64,000 nucleotides of DNA from Streptomyces sp. WZ-12 (GCF_028898845.1 NZ_CP118575.1:124001-188000), one strand, 5' to 3'. Shown: positions 9,008-18,662, numbered from the stretch's first letter. The notes: generated by a model not told the origin, from the letters alone. Numbers and translations: made by a program.

Positions 9008-11341
9008 TCAAGCTTGCTGCGGTTTGCCCTGGCGGACGTCGAGGATCGGAAGGAGGGGCGTGTTCGGTGGGACGTCGAGTTGGCGGGGTGTCGGTCCGGC
9101 CGGGGTGGGGGTGTCGGCGAGTCTGTCGAGGAGGCGGTCGAGCGCGCTCTGGCCGTCGGTGACGGCTGCTTGTTCATCTTCGGTGAGTGGGATCGAGACG
9201 GCCATTTTCTGCAAGTTTCCCCTGGCTTCGAGTAGTTGGGCTCTCGTGGAGTCCTTGGGGGTGTAGAAGTCGCAGCGTGCGCAGGCCATGCGGTGCTGGC
9301 ACTGCTCGAAGAAGGTGTAGGTGCAGTAGCCGTGTCCGAGGTCGTAGTGCTGCCAGGGTTCGCCGGTCGCGGCGGCGCCGGAGGTGACCGCGTCGCGGTC
9401 GACCAGGACCTCGATGGTGCGGACGTTCCGCTCGAAGTAGCCCGCCTCGGAGTACGCCTTGGACAGAGTGTTCGGGGTGATCTTCGCGTAGTACTGGGTG
9501 GATTGTGGCGATCGATGTCCGAGCCAGGCTTGCAGCTCGAACAGCGTCATCGGTTCCTTGGCGTTGTAGAGCTGGCTGGCGATGGTGGACCGGGCCCGGT
9601 GGCTGGTGATGTTCCCTCGGACGTCGGCGTCCGGGACGCCGGCCTTGCGGCAGAGCATCGGGATGATCGTGTTGTTGATGTAGCTGGTGGAGACGCGGCG
9701 GGCGCGGACGGCGAACAGCAGCTCGACGTGCTCGCCGGTGCGGCGGTCGGTGAACTTCGGCTGGTCCGGGCGGACGGCCTGCCAGACGTCGATGGCCTGG
9801 CCGAGGATCGGGTCGACCGGCTTGGTGAAGGCGGTGCCGGTCTTGTGGGTCGGGACGTCGAGCAGGCAGACCGCATCGCGGGCCAGCACCTGTTGCGAGT
9901 CGCCTGCGATCGAGTTCCCGTCGTGCTGCCAGCGGATGCAGCCCAGTCTCAGCCGGGCGATCTCGTTGCTGCGTTGACCGGAGAACAGCCAGGTCAGCGT
10001 GACCGCGCGGACCAGTTCGAAGGGGTAGAAGTGTCCGGAGCGGGTCTGTGGAAGATCCGCGGGGTCGAGGTTGAGGCCGGCCCACAACAGCTTCGCCCAG
10101 ACCTCGTCGGCGATCACCCGTGGGTCGGGGCCGAGGAGGGCGGTGATGCTGCGGGGGATCGCCAGAGCGCGTAGTGGGTCGAAGCGGCGGGGCAGCCACT
10201 CCCACTCCTGGCAGTCCCGAAAGAAGGTCCGCAGCGCAGTGATCTGTCCGGCCTTGGTGGGTGCCTCAAGCGGCTTGCCGAGCCGGTCCTTGAGGCCGAC
10301 CGTGCGCTGGACGTAGTCGCCGACTTTCATCCGGTCCAGTGCGCCGATCCAGGTCGCGCAGGTCTGCCGGGTCCAGTCGGTGGGATCGGCGGCGTCGGGC
10401 TGTTCGGCGGCGATCCACCGGCCGACCCGCAGGAGGGTGGAGCGGATGCTGCCGCGGACGCGCGGGGTGAGGGTGGAGGTGTCGTGCCAGCGGTCGGCCC
10501 ACTGTTCCCAGATCTTGGCGCCGCCAGTGGCCCGCGCCGAGTGACGGCCGGTGCTCTGCAGGGGTGGATCGCAGAAGCCGAGCGCGGCGACCGCCCGCTG
10601 CAGGGCGTGCAGGGTGTTCAGCCGGGCGCCCTCCAGCAGCCGGTCGCGGCGGACCCTGTCGAACAGTGCGGTGTCCATGTCCTCGAGGTGCGGGCTGCGG
10701 TTGAGCAGGAACAGCTGGCAGGCGACCGCCGGCAGCAGTGTGTCGTCGTCCTGGCCCAGTTGATAGCCCCAGGCGCCAAGGACCGTGCGGAGGCGGGCGA
10801 TCTCGCTGGTGACGCGGTCGCGTCCGAAGATCCTCCAGGACAGCGTGAGGCGTTGGAAGCTGCCGAGCTGGTGGAACTCGTTGAAGGAGCCGAGCAGGTA
10901 GGCGTGCGCCGCAAGGTAGGGGCGGACTTCGTCCCCGGCCCAGGCGGGTGCGTTCTGCCGGAACTCGGCCTGGGTGCGGCCGAGTAGATGGGCCCACTCC
11001 TGCGTGGTCCACCCCCAGTAGGCCCGTCTGGTCTGCGCGCTGTGCGTCAGCAGAAGGGCAACGACGTCGAGCATGGCCCTTCGGCGGTGCGGAGTGGGAG
11101 GTGAGTCGAGTGCCGAGTTGACCGCCTCCAGCGGACCCAGCAGCCGTGCGATCATGCGCCAGCCCGGTGCGGCCGGGTCGTGGTACTGCAGCCGGCGCAG
11201 ATTGCGCACACCGAGTTCGAGGACGGCCTGTGTCTCCGCGGGGCGGACCTTGACGGTCGTGTCGTAGCGGTCCGGGATGATCGGCCAGGACCAGCGACCG
11301 CCGACGTCCTCGGGGACGATGGCCAGCGACGATGCGATCAC
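9008..11341 (-). CDS. Large tyrosine recombinase, Tn554 TnpB-like
   Basis: 777 aa from a GTG at 11341-11339 that overlaps the stop of the upstream recombinase (GTGA), so translation is probably coupled. The C-terminal half carries tyrosine-recombinase residues: SGQRSNEIARLRLG (first Arg), THKTG (Lys region), ITSHRARSTIASQL (His-x-x-Arg), LGHRSPQSTQYYA (LGH and the nucleophile Tyr). After the catalytic domain comes a Cys-rich stretch, CTYTFFEQCQHRMACARCDF, a putative zinc-binding tail typical of this class. The N-terminal roughly 300 residues are a DNA-binding extension. Paired with the 360-aa recombinase upstream, it matches the tnpA-tnpB order of Tn554-type transposons. The expected small third gene (tnpC) would lie just downstream, where IS3 element A now sits. 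Confidence 0.8.
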   Translation of the reverse strand: MIASSLAIVPEDVGGRWSWPIIPDRYDTTVKVRPAETQAVLELGVRNLRRLQYHDPAAPGWRMIARLLGPLEAVNSALDSPPTPHRRRAMLDVVALLLTHSAQTRRAYWGWTTQEWAHLLGRTQAEFRQNAPAWAGDEVRPYLAAHAYLLGSFNEFHQLGSFQRLTLSWRIFGRDRVTSEIARLRTVLGAWGYQLGQDDDTLLPAVACQLFLLNRSPHLEDMDTALFDRVRRDRLLEGARLNTLHALQRAVAALGFCDPPLQSTGRHSARATGGAKIWEQWADRWHDTSTLTPRVRGSIRSTLLRVGRWIAAEQPDAADPTDWTRQTCATWIGALDRMKVGDYVQRTVGLKDRLGKPLEAPTKAGQITALRTFFRDCQEWEWLPRRFDPLRALAIPRSITALLGPDPRVIADEVWAKLLWAGLNLDPADLPQTRSGHFYPFELVRAVTLTWLFSGQRSNEIARLRLGCIRWQHDGNSIAGDSQQVLARDAVCLLDVPTHKTGTAFTKPVDPILGQAIDVWQAVRPDQPKFTDRRTGEHVELLFAVRARRVSTSYINNTIIPMLCRKAGVPDADVRGNITSHRARSTIASQLYNAKEPMTLFELQAWLGHRSPQSTQYYAKITPNTLSKAYSEAGYFERNVRTIEVLVDRDAVTSGAAATGEPWQHYDLGHGYCTYTFFEQCQHRMACARCDFYTPKDSTRAQLLEARGNLQKMAVSIPLTEDEQAAVTDGQSALDRLLDRLADTPTPAGPTPRQLDVPPNTPLLPILDVRQGKPQQA

Positions 11342-12420
11342 CGCGACACCTCCGCCGTCGCGCCGGCCGGGGCGGTGAGCATCTGTATTCGCCAGGCATG
11401 AATGTGGTCCATGCCGCGGGCCAGCTTGTCGGCCAGGTCCCGGCCGGAGAGGTGGATGTACTGAAGGGTCGAGTCGGTGTGACGGTGTCCGGCGAAGGAC
11501 GCGATCGCGTGCAACTCCCAGCCCATGCGGGCCAGATCGGTCAGACACAGGTGCCGGGTGGTATGCGTGGAGAACCGCTCGACACCGGAGGTCAGCGCGA
11601 GTTTGCGGACCACTTTTGACCAGGTCCACAGGCTCAGCGGCTGGGCGTGATTGCGCCGCGATTCCGACAGGAACAGCGGTCCCCGGGCCCGGCTGATCCG
11701 GGCGCGGTGGGCGAGGTAGTCCGACAGCAGTACCCCGGTCGGTGCCGAGTAGGGCACCACCCGCTCCAGCCGGTTCTTCGTCGTTTCCGCTCGTATCCGC
11801 AGCGTGCGGTGGGCCGGATCGACGTCGTCGGTCCGCAGTGAGCACAGTTCCTCGCGGCGCAGGGCGGCGTCGTAGGCCAGGGCGAGCATCACGCGGTTGC
11901 GTACCGGCTCGCGCTTGGCGACCTCCAGGACGTTCAGCCACTGCTGTTCGCCGGGAATCCACGGCAGCTTCGTCAGTCGGGGCACCAGGCCGCGCTGCGG
12001 ACCGCCGTTCCGTCGGCCGGGGGTGTAGCGCCCCCGGCCGACGGGGTTGGACTCCCGCAGCCCCTCTTCCATGAGGAAGTCGTAGAACAGGCGGACCGGC
12101 ACGAGCCGCTGCTGGATCGTCGCGTTCGCCAGCCCCGCCCCCGAGTCGATCGAGATCACGTTCGCACCCCGGCGGTGCGGCCGCGAGGTCAACTCCCGTA
12201 CGTAGACGGCGATATGGGAACGGTTCGCGGCGACCGGGTCGACACCCTCCCGCTCGCACATCAGCAGGTACTCGGCCAGTCCCCGGCCGTAGGCGTCGAT
12301 CGTGCGGGGTGCACGTCCGAGATCCGTCCAGACCGTCAGCCAGGCCGCTGCCTGCTCGTGCCGGCCGAACACCGGCCACTTCTCCGTGAGCACCGTCGTG
12401 CCGCTCAAGCCATCTCCCAA
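11338..12420 (-). CDS. Tyrosine recombinase, Tn554 TnpA-like
   Basis: 360 aa. It has an N-terminal SAM-like core-binding domain (residues about 20-120, APRTIDAYGRGLAEYLL) and a C-terminal catalytic domain: AALRREELCSLRTDDVD (Arg), TTKNRLERVVP (Lys), STHTTRHLCLTDLAR (His-x-x-Arg) and AGHRHTDSTLQYIHL (GHR plus Tyr nucleophile). It cuts and rejoins DNA through a covalent 3'-phosphotyrosine, and in Tn554-type elements it acts with TnpB for site-specific transposition. The frame starts at a TTG (12420) with no strong ribosome-binding site, so the true start is uncertain. All catalytic residues are present, so the enzyme may be functional. Confidence 0.8.
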   Translation of the reverse strand: MGDGLSGTTVLTEKWPVFGRHEQAAAWLTVWTDLGRAPRTIDAYGRGLAEYLLMCEREGVDPVAANRSHIAVYVRELTSRPHRRGANVISIDSGAGLANATIQQRLVPVRLFYDFLMEEGLRESNPVGRGRYTPGRRNGGPQRGLVPRLTKLPWIPGEQQWLNVLEVAKREPVRNRVMLALAYDAALRREELCSLRTDDVDPAHRTLRIRAETTKNRLERVVPYSAPTGVLLSDYLAHRARISRARGPLFLSESRRNHAQPLSLWTWSKVVRKLALTSGVERFSTHTTRHLCLTDLARMGWELHAIASFAGHRHTDSTLQYIHLSGRDLADKLARGMDHIHAWRIQMLTAPAGATAEVSR

Positions 12421-13045
12421 GTCCGTGGTTGCACCGGAGAGACATGATCACCCCGGCAGATTCCACGTAACTTCTAAACGGATCAAAAGGGACGGGTACG
12501 GCCGGGCCAACTTCGAGCTTCTCCGCACCCTCATCCTGTACAGACCCTGACCCGCCCGATCACAAGATCCGCGACAGAGCCGAATTACGTGATCGTTCAC
12601 ACGGGGCGGCGTGGCCCGTGGAATTGTATGGGTTGTGGTGCGAAGGTCACACATGTCGTCGTCGGCCGTGACTGTTCGATTCCCGGGCGCCGGCTGCGGC
12701 CCGGCGACGGCTTAAAGAAGGTTTCGAGGCTCACGCGATGGCAGCGTTCTTGCCGGCGCTGGGAAGAACGTGTCTGGTGCTGGGGCTGCTTGCACGACGC
12801 CTTCGAGGGGGTGCGGATGGCTGCCCGCCCCGCGTGCGTGAGAGGGGTGTTCTCGGCCCGGCTGGTGCGTCGAGTTGATCAGCCGACGCGTCACTGTCAG
12901 TGCTGCGTGGTATTCGCGCGCGCCCACACGCAAGGACGCGACCGGTCGCAGCGCGACGCTTCTGTGGTCCGCGGCGACCCAATTACGCGATGGCCACGGC
13001 TGCTAAGCCGCTCATGATCACGGTGTTCATGACGTACGGCGGTGC
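12421..13045. other. Non-coding stretch upstream of the Tn554-like pair
   Basis: About 620 bp with no frame that looks like a gene. It presumably holds the promoter and outer end of the recombinase unit. No inverted repeats are expected for Tn554-type ends and none were seen. Confidence 0.35.
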
Positions 13046-13486
13046 TCAATGGTCGCCCCTGCGATATTTCTTGGCCAGGTTGTCCAGTACATAGGGGTGG
13101 AAGCATAGGCGTAGTTGGGGGAAGAGGTGGTTCTCTTCGGTGTCGATGTGCGTGCGGAGCTGGGTGTGTACTTGGTCCACGAGATGGTCGAAGTCGGCGT
13201 CGTCGGGTTCGCGTTCCTGCAGTTGTTCGAGGAGGTGTCGCATCCGGCTGTGGTCGGCGTTTTTCTGAGTCGCGAGTGCGTCGCTGTGGTCCAGGTGTTT
13301 GGGCAACGCTAGAGGCAGGTGCTGCTCTTGGAAAGCCAAGTGCCTCTTCAGTTCGATCGTGAGTACGTTGACTAGTCGTTTGCGGTCCGCAGTCCCCGGG
13401 GGCGCGTTGTTGAACTGCGCGAGAAGTGCGTCGAAGATGCGGTGATCCGCTGTCAGTTCGTCGACGACGTCGGGGTCGCCTCGCAC
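13046..13486 (-). CDS. Hemerythrin-like (HHE-domain) protein
   Basis: 146 aa from a GTG at 13486 preceded by GGAGG 4-5 nt upstream; the frame is open to an ATG at 13576 but the extension lacks domain sequence. The four-helix hemerythrin pattern is visible: ELTADHRIFDALLAQF, ELKRHLAFQEQHLPLAL, DHSRMRHLLEQL, HIDTEENHLFPQL, giving regularly spaced His and Glu ligands for a di-iron or metal site. Such proteins sense or bind oxygen, NO or metals; the substrate cannot be told from sequence. It is a single gene without operon partners, flanked by element debris on both sides. Confidence 0.75.
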   Translation of the reverse strand: MRGDPDVVDELTADHRIFDALLAQFNNAPPGTADRKRLVNVLTIELKRHLAFQEQHLPLALPKHLDHSDALATQKNADHSRMRHLLEQLQEREPDDADFDHLVDQVHTQLRTHIDTEENHLFPQLRLCFHPYVLDNLAKKYRRGDH

Positions 13487-13738
13487 AGTGCCTCCACGAT
13501 GGTGCGGCGTCGGCTTGCCCAACGCCGCACCATCTATTCCCACCCCGCCCGCTGAGTAACAGGAAGGCTCGGGCAAGGCGCTGGCCGGCTCATGTTCATC
13601 CGGTGAGTAACAACCGTCGCCGCGATACGGCCGAACATCCTGGGGGCGATGACGGTCTCAACCAGCGACGGCTCTCACACGCTATGGCAGGCATGAGGGG
13701 ATCTGGCGCGAGTGTACTCAAGGGGTCTTTGCACGGAT

Positions 13739-14081
13739 TTAGGTGTGGGCGGGGTTGCCGCAGCACTTCTTGTACTTGCGTGCCGAGCCGCACCAGCAGG
13801 GGGTGTTGCGGGGTGGGGGCCAGGGGGTGGCGTGGCCGCGGGCGGCGAGGTGGGGGAAGGTTCTCTCCTTGGGTGAAGGACTCGAAGTCGCTCATGGTGC
13901 CGTGCGCGATGCCGAGGTGGGTTGCCCCCTCGTTGGATAGGCGTTGCAGCGTCTGCTGGACGTGGTGGATGTGCTGGTGGTGTTCGTCTCCGTAGTGGTC
14001 GGCCATCTCGGGCCAGGTGTCGAGCAGTTGGGCGAACTCGTCACGGTTCCAGAACAGTGCGCAGGTCAGGCGAGGGTGGGA
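13739..14081 (-). pseudogene. SEC-C-motif protein, 3' remnant
   Basis: The C-terminus reads PRNTPCWCGSARKYKKCCG followed by NPAHT and a stop at 13739-13741, a classical SEC-C zinc motif (CxCG..KYKKCCG). Upstream, a neighbouring frame carries FWNRDEFAQLLDTWPEMADH and THLGIAHGTMSDFESFTQ, so one indel near 13860 separates the two. The 5' end is lost where IS3 element B begins (14082), and the transposase frame reads in-frame into this remnant, creating an artificial chimera. Confidence 0.7.
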
Positions 14082-15035
14082 GCGATCGCTATGAAATATC
14101 GCGCCCTTGGTGAGCTTGCGGTTTCGTGCCGCGTTACGGATAGCCCGGACGATGAGCGGCGTCCGGTAGTGGTCATCCATTGCGTAGCCGATAACTTCCT
14201 TGCTGCAGCAGTCGATAATGGTCGCGAGATAAAGCCAGCCCTCTGTCGTCGGTATGTAGGTGATGTCGCCGACAAGTTTTTCGCCGGGTGTGTCGGCGGT
14301 GAAGTCGCGGCCGACAAGGTCTGGCACCAGGCTGGCCGTGGCTTGGGTGAGGCCGAAACGATTCGGCCTCGGCTGGCAGGGTTCCAGGCCCATCTCGCGC
14401 ATGAGGCGGCGGACCAGCTCCGGGCCGACGGCGCGGCCCCAGCGGGCCAGCTGGGCGTGGACGCGCCGGTAGCCATAGGTGCTGTCGGATTCCTCGAATG
14501 CCTTCTTGATGAGCATTTTCAGTTCCTCGCGCCGCTTGGCTGTTGCGGATTCTGGACGGTCGCGCCATTCGTAGTAGCCGGATCTGCAAACGCCGAGTCT
14601 GCTGCACATGAACTCGACGCTGTAGACGTACTCCGCCGTATCAAGTCGCATCTCATCGATGAACTCGTACTTGCTCGCTACCGGGGATCCTTCGCGAAGT
14701 ACGCTGCGGCTTTTTGTCAGGAAGGCGTTCTCCATCTCGAGCTCGTGGTTGCGCCGTTCCAGCTCTTTCAGTCGCGCACGCTCACTGACGGGCAGGCCGG
14801 CATCGGCGGGCAACTCATTCCGCTTCTGGTGCTTCTTCACCCAGCCACGGAGCGTCTCCGGATTCATCTCGAGTTCCCGGCCGACCTCGGTGACCGTCTT
14901 GCTCGAACTCAAGGCAATCCGGACGGCTTCCTCACGGAACTCCGGGGAGTACTTTCTCGGTGCCACTGCTTGTTCCTCGTTCCCTGTTCCAGGCGATCCT
15001 ATTGGACGCCTGTCCGGAAACCTCGAGGCACCTCA
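14082..15035 (-). mobile_element. IS3-family element 'B', copy 1, truncated, with fused orfAB
   Basis: The right end is intact (TGAGGTGCCTCGAGGTTTCC read inward from 15035). The transposase begins MAPRKYSPEFREEAVRIALS at 14966. OrfA and orfB form one continuous frame because the A-run that would be the -1 slippery site carries an extra C (same change as copy 2). The frame reaches the second catalytic Asp region (IFHSDR) and is then cut at 14082, losing the Glu-containing C-terminus. Confidence 0.85.
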
Positions 15036-15554
15036 CCCACCCTCCACCTGCGGTGACCTGCGCAGATGGGAAGCCGCCGGCCACGTCTCCCTGCGCCATG
15101 CGGCCATCGCCTCCTCATCGCGCTCCACAGCCCGCACCTTCGGTACCTGCCAGGACCAGCCAAGGCGGTCCAGCAGCCGCCACACCCCGGAGATCTCATA
15201 CGTGACGTGGAACCGCTCCTCGATCAGCCGGCCGATCCGCGCCAGCGTCCACCGCTGGTCCTCCAGCTCCGTTTCCTGCCCGGCGCTCAAGTACGAGCTG
15301 CCGCCCGACCCTTCGACAGCAGAGCCTCCCGACCGCCCTCGGCCCAGACCCGACGCCACAGGCTGACCGCCTGCGGCGTCACCCCGAGCATGCCCGCGAC
15401 CCCGCTCTGCCGTATCCCTTGTTCGAATAAATCAGCTGCCCGCATACGCCGCCGCTCGACCTCAACTGCCCCCAACCGCCTGCGAGTTAGAATCCCCATA
15501 CACACGGTATGCCGAACAAGGCCAGATCATCAAACGCGCCGTCAAAGATCAGTA
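15036..15554 (-). mobile_element. IS630-family 5' remnant (HTH part of transposase)
   Basis: Two minus-strand frames join to give the winged-helix N-terminus of an IS630 transposase: ERRRMRAADLFEQGIRQSG with TPQAVSLWRRVWAEGG, then a shifted frame with TELEDQRWTLARIGRLIEER, HVTYEISGVWRLLDRLGWS and ERDEEAMAAWRRETWP. The frame change is near 15305. The catalytic half is absent, cut by IS3 B copy 1. The outer end (15403-15554) recurs almost unchanged at 33100 and 62134. Confidence 0.75.
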
Positions 15555-15568
15555 GTACCAGTGTCCCA

Positions 15569-15600
15569 AAACGGAAGGTTGTCCATCAATCCGGGGCAAC
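15569..15600. repeat. Short dispersed repeat
   Basis: The sequence around ggaaggttgtccatcaa followed by ccggggcaac recurs at 22467-22498 and, more weakly, at 62321-62342. In each case it lies near the end of an IS fragment, so it is probably a shared IS terminus. The parent element is not identified. Confidence 0.4.
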
Positions 15601-15759
15601 TTCACATCTGGGCCAAGACAGCCGAGGAAATCCTCACTCCCTTGCCCACTTCTGCCGACGGATCTCTGGCGCAGGACACTAGCCGTGAATACCCTGGCAG
15701 GGGGAACGCGAAGAGACATTCACAACGTATCGCCAACCATTTAGCCCCTGAGAGCTACC

Positions 15760-15984
15760 ATGCGTCGCAAAGCATTGACAGCTGACCCGCGTCATAGGCT
15801 GCTGACCACAGCCGAAGCCGCCCGCATGGCTGGTGTTTCACCAGCCTGCATCCGCCAGTGGGTGAGGCGTGGATACCTGCAACCAATTGCCCACTATCGT
15901 CGAGGGAACATCCCGCTCTACCGGGAGGATCATGTATTGTTAGCTGAACGTGACCGCCGCACTCGTAAGGGTGAGCCTGCGTAG
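15760..15984 (+). CDS. Small helix-turn-helix DNA-binding protein (MerR/excisionase-like)
   Basis: 74 aa. Residues about 15-40 read LLTTAEAARMAGVSPACIRQW, a MerR/Xis-type helix-turn-helix, followed by a wing-like VRRGYLQPIAHYRRGNIPLY. There is no effector domain. Such proteins act as excisionases or small plasmid/phage regulators. A GAGAG lies just before the ATG. The base composition is lower in GC than the IS fragments on either side. The gene is isolated between IS630 and ISAs1 debris, with no integrase directly adjacent. Confidence 0.6.
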   Translation: MRRKALTADPRHRLLTTAEAARMAGVSPACIRQWVRRGYLQPIAHYRRGNIPLYREDHVLLAERDRRTRKGEPA

Positions 15985-16038
15985 TTATTTAGCCGAAATC
16001 GCCTGACTGCCTCGCTCGTTGAGGGTATGCGATCCAGG

Positions 16039-16920
16039 GCTGACGCAAGTTCCTGTTGATCATGCATCTGGGCTGGCGAGAGACCCCGCTCCAGTCGCCC
16101 GTGCCCTCGATTCCGCTCGCTGTGCCGGACCGTCGCCCTCTCCCGCGGCAGACTCCGGCACGCCGCATAGAGTGTCGGCTGGTTGGCCTTCACGGTCATG
16201 ATGAAGTGCGCCTTCTTGGCCTCGACCAGGAACTTTGCGGTCTCGGTCTGTGTATGGAGCGCGTCCAGGGTCACCCAGGTGCCGGTCAGGTCGACGTGGC
16301 GTACAGCTCACGCAGGCAGGGGATTTCGTTCGTCTTGTCCGGGACGCGCATCTGCCCGGTGACCAGGGCGTTCTCATCACAGCCGGACAGCAGGTGAGCG
16401 GCGGATGCGGTATGGGTGCGCGAGCCGCGGGCGCTCTTGCCGTCCACTGCCAGACGCTCCGGGCACCCCTTCGGCGCGGCGCGGCCGGTCAGCAGGGCCG
16501 CGAGCCCCTGTGGGCAGGTCATCAACAGCAGGCGCCGGACGGTGTCCTTGGCCGGGACAGGGCGCAGTCCGAGACTGCCATGGCCGGGAAAGCCCAGGCG
16601 AGCGCGGGCATCCTGGGTACTGTGGCGCAACCAGTCGGCGATCGCCGCATAAGACTTGGCGCCCGCAATCACCGCGGCCTGCGCAGCACGCAGAACCGGA
16701 AGCAGCGACCAACGCCGGCCCCGGCGACTGCGGGAATCGAACATCTCCGGATCGCCGTCAACAGTCGCGGAGGGTAAGCAGACGAATGTGGCAAGATACG
16801 ACAACGCCGAAGTTCCGTTCCGGACAGCCGAGTTGGAGTCTCAGCTGAACCCAACGGAACTTCGGCTCTTCAGGTTGCGGAGCCTCTCACCAGCCCAGAT
16901 ACATGATCAACAGGAACTTG
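16039..16920 (-). mobile_element. ISAs1-family element, copy D1, internally deleted chimera
   Basis: The transposase N-terminus (MSYLATFVCLPSATVDGDPE at 16804 on, then AVDGKSARGSRTHTASAAHL) and part of the catalytic core (GTWVTLDALHTQTETAKFL, HFIMTVKANQPTL) are present in two frames broken near 16297. After the RGHGRLERGLSP motif the sequence jumps at about 16083 into an inverted copy of the element's own 5' terminus (CAGGGCTGACGCAAGTTCC at 16041 on), so both visible ends derive from the same terminus. The opposite end is cut at 16920. It is an uninterrupted reference for the split copy at 42366-43029 plus 56997-58543. Confidence 0.8.
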
Positions 16921-17521
16921 CGGGCGGCCGGCGAGCGATCTGCTCCGGACTCCAAGAGCTCGCCCAGCGACGGTCCTTGCGTGGACCGTGCCGTCGTCCG
17001 ATCCAGCGTGTGGGCGGCCCGGGGATCTCGTTGCCGTCTGCCGCGGTGACCGTCCCGGCGAGCCGTTCCTGCACGTACTGCTGGAGCCGCTCGTTGTTGG
17101 CGAGCTTGGAGGTCTTGGGGCGGCAAGCCTGCCGATCGGCGTGCCACTGAGCAACCGAGGCTCGGTAGCCCAGACGGCCACCGCGGGCGGCCGCGTTGCA
17201 TCGCGGCTCCCGCGAGATCGTCGAAGGGGAACGGTCCATCTGACGGGCGATGTCACGCACCCCGCAATTCTTGGCTCTCAGCAGCGCGATCTCCTCGCGC
17301 TCAACGAAGGACAGGTAGCGTCCCGAAGGCGAATTCAGGCTGAGTGGCGGCATGCCGCCACCCTCACGAAACCACCGAGGCCCCAGTGGCTGCGACACAC
17401 CACAGGCGACGGCAGCCTCCTCGCTCGACAGCCCTTCAGCGATCTTCCGCCAGAACTGCTGTTTCTCCGCCCGCCGGTTGACCGGCGGGCGACCCGGCGA
17501 CCGCAGCGGCGGACGCCGGCC
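16921..17521 (-). mobile_element. IS30-family transposase, N-terminal fragment
   Basis: The minus-strand frame reads KQQFWRKIAEGLSSEEAAV, then CGVSQPLGPRWFREGGG, YLSFVEREEIALLRAKNCG, VRDIARQMDRSPSTISRE (the IS30 HTH) and LSPEQ-like SSWSPEQIARR. The DDE catalytic core is missing because the fragment meets ISAs1 copy D1 at 16921. No upstream terminal repeat was recognised. Confidence 0.8.
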
Positions 17522-17870
17522 TGAAAAGCCGCACTGAATCCGCCCAGTATGTGTCTATCCGCTACACCGACCGCCTCCACGAAGCCGGCGCCACCCGCGT
17601 CGGGACCGTCGGCGACGCCCACGACAACGCACTCATGGAGTCCACAATCGGCCTGTTCAAGACCGAGACCATCAAGCCCGGCGGCCCCTGGCGGACCCTC
17701 GACGACGTCGAGATCGCCACGCTGACCTGGGTCGATTGGTACAACCTGCAGCGCCTCCACAACAGCATCGGCAACCTCCCACCCACCGAGTACGAGGCGA
17801 TGCACTACCGTTCACACCAAGCCACACAGACCCGCTGAAAACCACACATCACACTCCCCAACGAACCCAG
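17522..17870 (+). mobile_element. IS3-family orfB, C-terminal fragment
   Basis: The frame up to the stop at 17838 reads SIRYTDRLHEAGATRVGTVG, DAHDNALMESTIGLFKTE (catalytic Glu) and WVDWYNLQRLHNSIGNLPP, a typical IS3 C-terminus. It differs from elements A and B in this window, so it is a third IS3 lineage. The 5' end is cut at about 17522 against the IS30 fragment. Confidence 0.8.
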
Positions 17871-17997
17871 TGCGGTTCAGTTCGAGGAGCTCTTCGTCGA
17901 GGTCGCACGCGGCAAGATAGAGGAAGACGGGGCATCTCCACAGGTGAAGCTACGTTTGGCGACTCTCCAAACCAGCGGGATGCCCCGTTCACAACGG

Positions 17998-18070
17998 CGT
18001 TGAACGGCAACGCCAGTGTGAAAGCAACGCTGCTGGACAGGCGGATCCCGCGCTCGGGGCGCTCAGACGT
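17998..18070 (+). mobile_element. Possible IS4-family fragment
   Basis: A short frame reading NASVKATLLDRRIPRSGRSD resembles the ASVKATLLHGRVLRSGHPTD segment of the IS4-type transposase fragment at 59527-59983. Too short to say more. Confidence 0.35.
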
Positions 18071-18165
18071 CATCCGCTTTCCGAACGTGATCGGCTGGTT
18101 CGGGCTGGTCGGGTGTGAACTCTGGCTCATGGAGGGAGAGTTAAGACGATTCGTTCGTCTCGCTC

Positions 18166-18662
18166 GTGGAGGTGGCTGTGCCGTCGGTGCTCGGTCTGCT
18201 GGAGGCCCGGGAGAAGAAGGTTCGCGAAGAGGTGGCGCGGTTGCGCGAGGAGGCCGAGCGGGTGCAGACCGCGCTCGATGCGGCTCAGGCGGCACTCGAC
18301 CGGCTGTCCGCCGCGCGCGAGACCGTCGCCGAGGTCATGACCGAACTGCCCGCAGACCAGGACGGGGTGGTCCGCGATGCGGTGCCGCGCTCGGTGGTGC
18401 CCAACCGGTCCGAGGGCGTCGGGGCAGAGGTGCTCGCGCCTGAATACCGGCAGATCCTGTCCGTGCTGGCCGCTCCAGACACCGCGGACGGGCTGCGGGT
18501 GAAGCCGATCGCGGTGAGGCTGGGCCGGGAGACGCGCCGGCCCGCATCGAAGGGGTGCGCTCGCGGGTGAAGCGGCTGGCGGCGCGGGGCTGGGTGCGTG
18601 AGGTTTCGCCGAACGTGTTCGCCGCCCTCAGCCCGGCAGGGTCGGCGTCGGCCGCGGGGTGA
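18166..18662 (+). pseudogene. Coiled-coil protein with C-terminal winged-helix-like segment, frameshifted
   Basis: From a GTG at 18166: residues about 10-55 are a charged coiled coil (LEAREKKVREEVARLREEAE, RVQTALDAAQAALDRLSAAR), then a linker and APEYRQILSVLAA with LRVKPIAVRLGRE. The frame is then lost. One base away it continues ARIEGVRSRVKRLAARGWVR and EVSPNVFAALSP to a stop at 18660-18662, the expected end. A one-base indel near 18535 explains this. Proteins of this layout are frequent beside transposases in Streptomyces; the function is not known to me. Confidence 0.6.

Noticed and set aside
8926..12466. A single 1152-codon open frame covering both recombinases
   Set aside because: Its first roughly 370 codons are an out-of-frame reading of the 360-aa tnpA-like gene. 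The real tnpB-like gene starts at the GTG overlapping the tnpA stop (11341).
12467..13045. Open frames of up to 142 codons upstream of the hemerythrin-like gene
   Set aside because: Low-complexity Arg/Cys/Ala-rich translations without ribosome-binding sites or motifs, overlapping on both strands.
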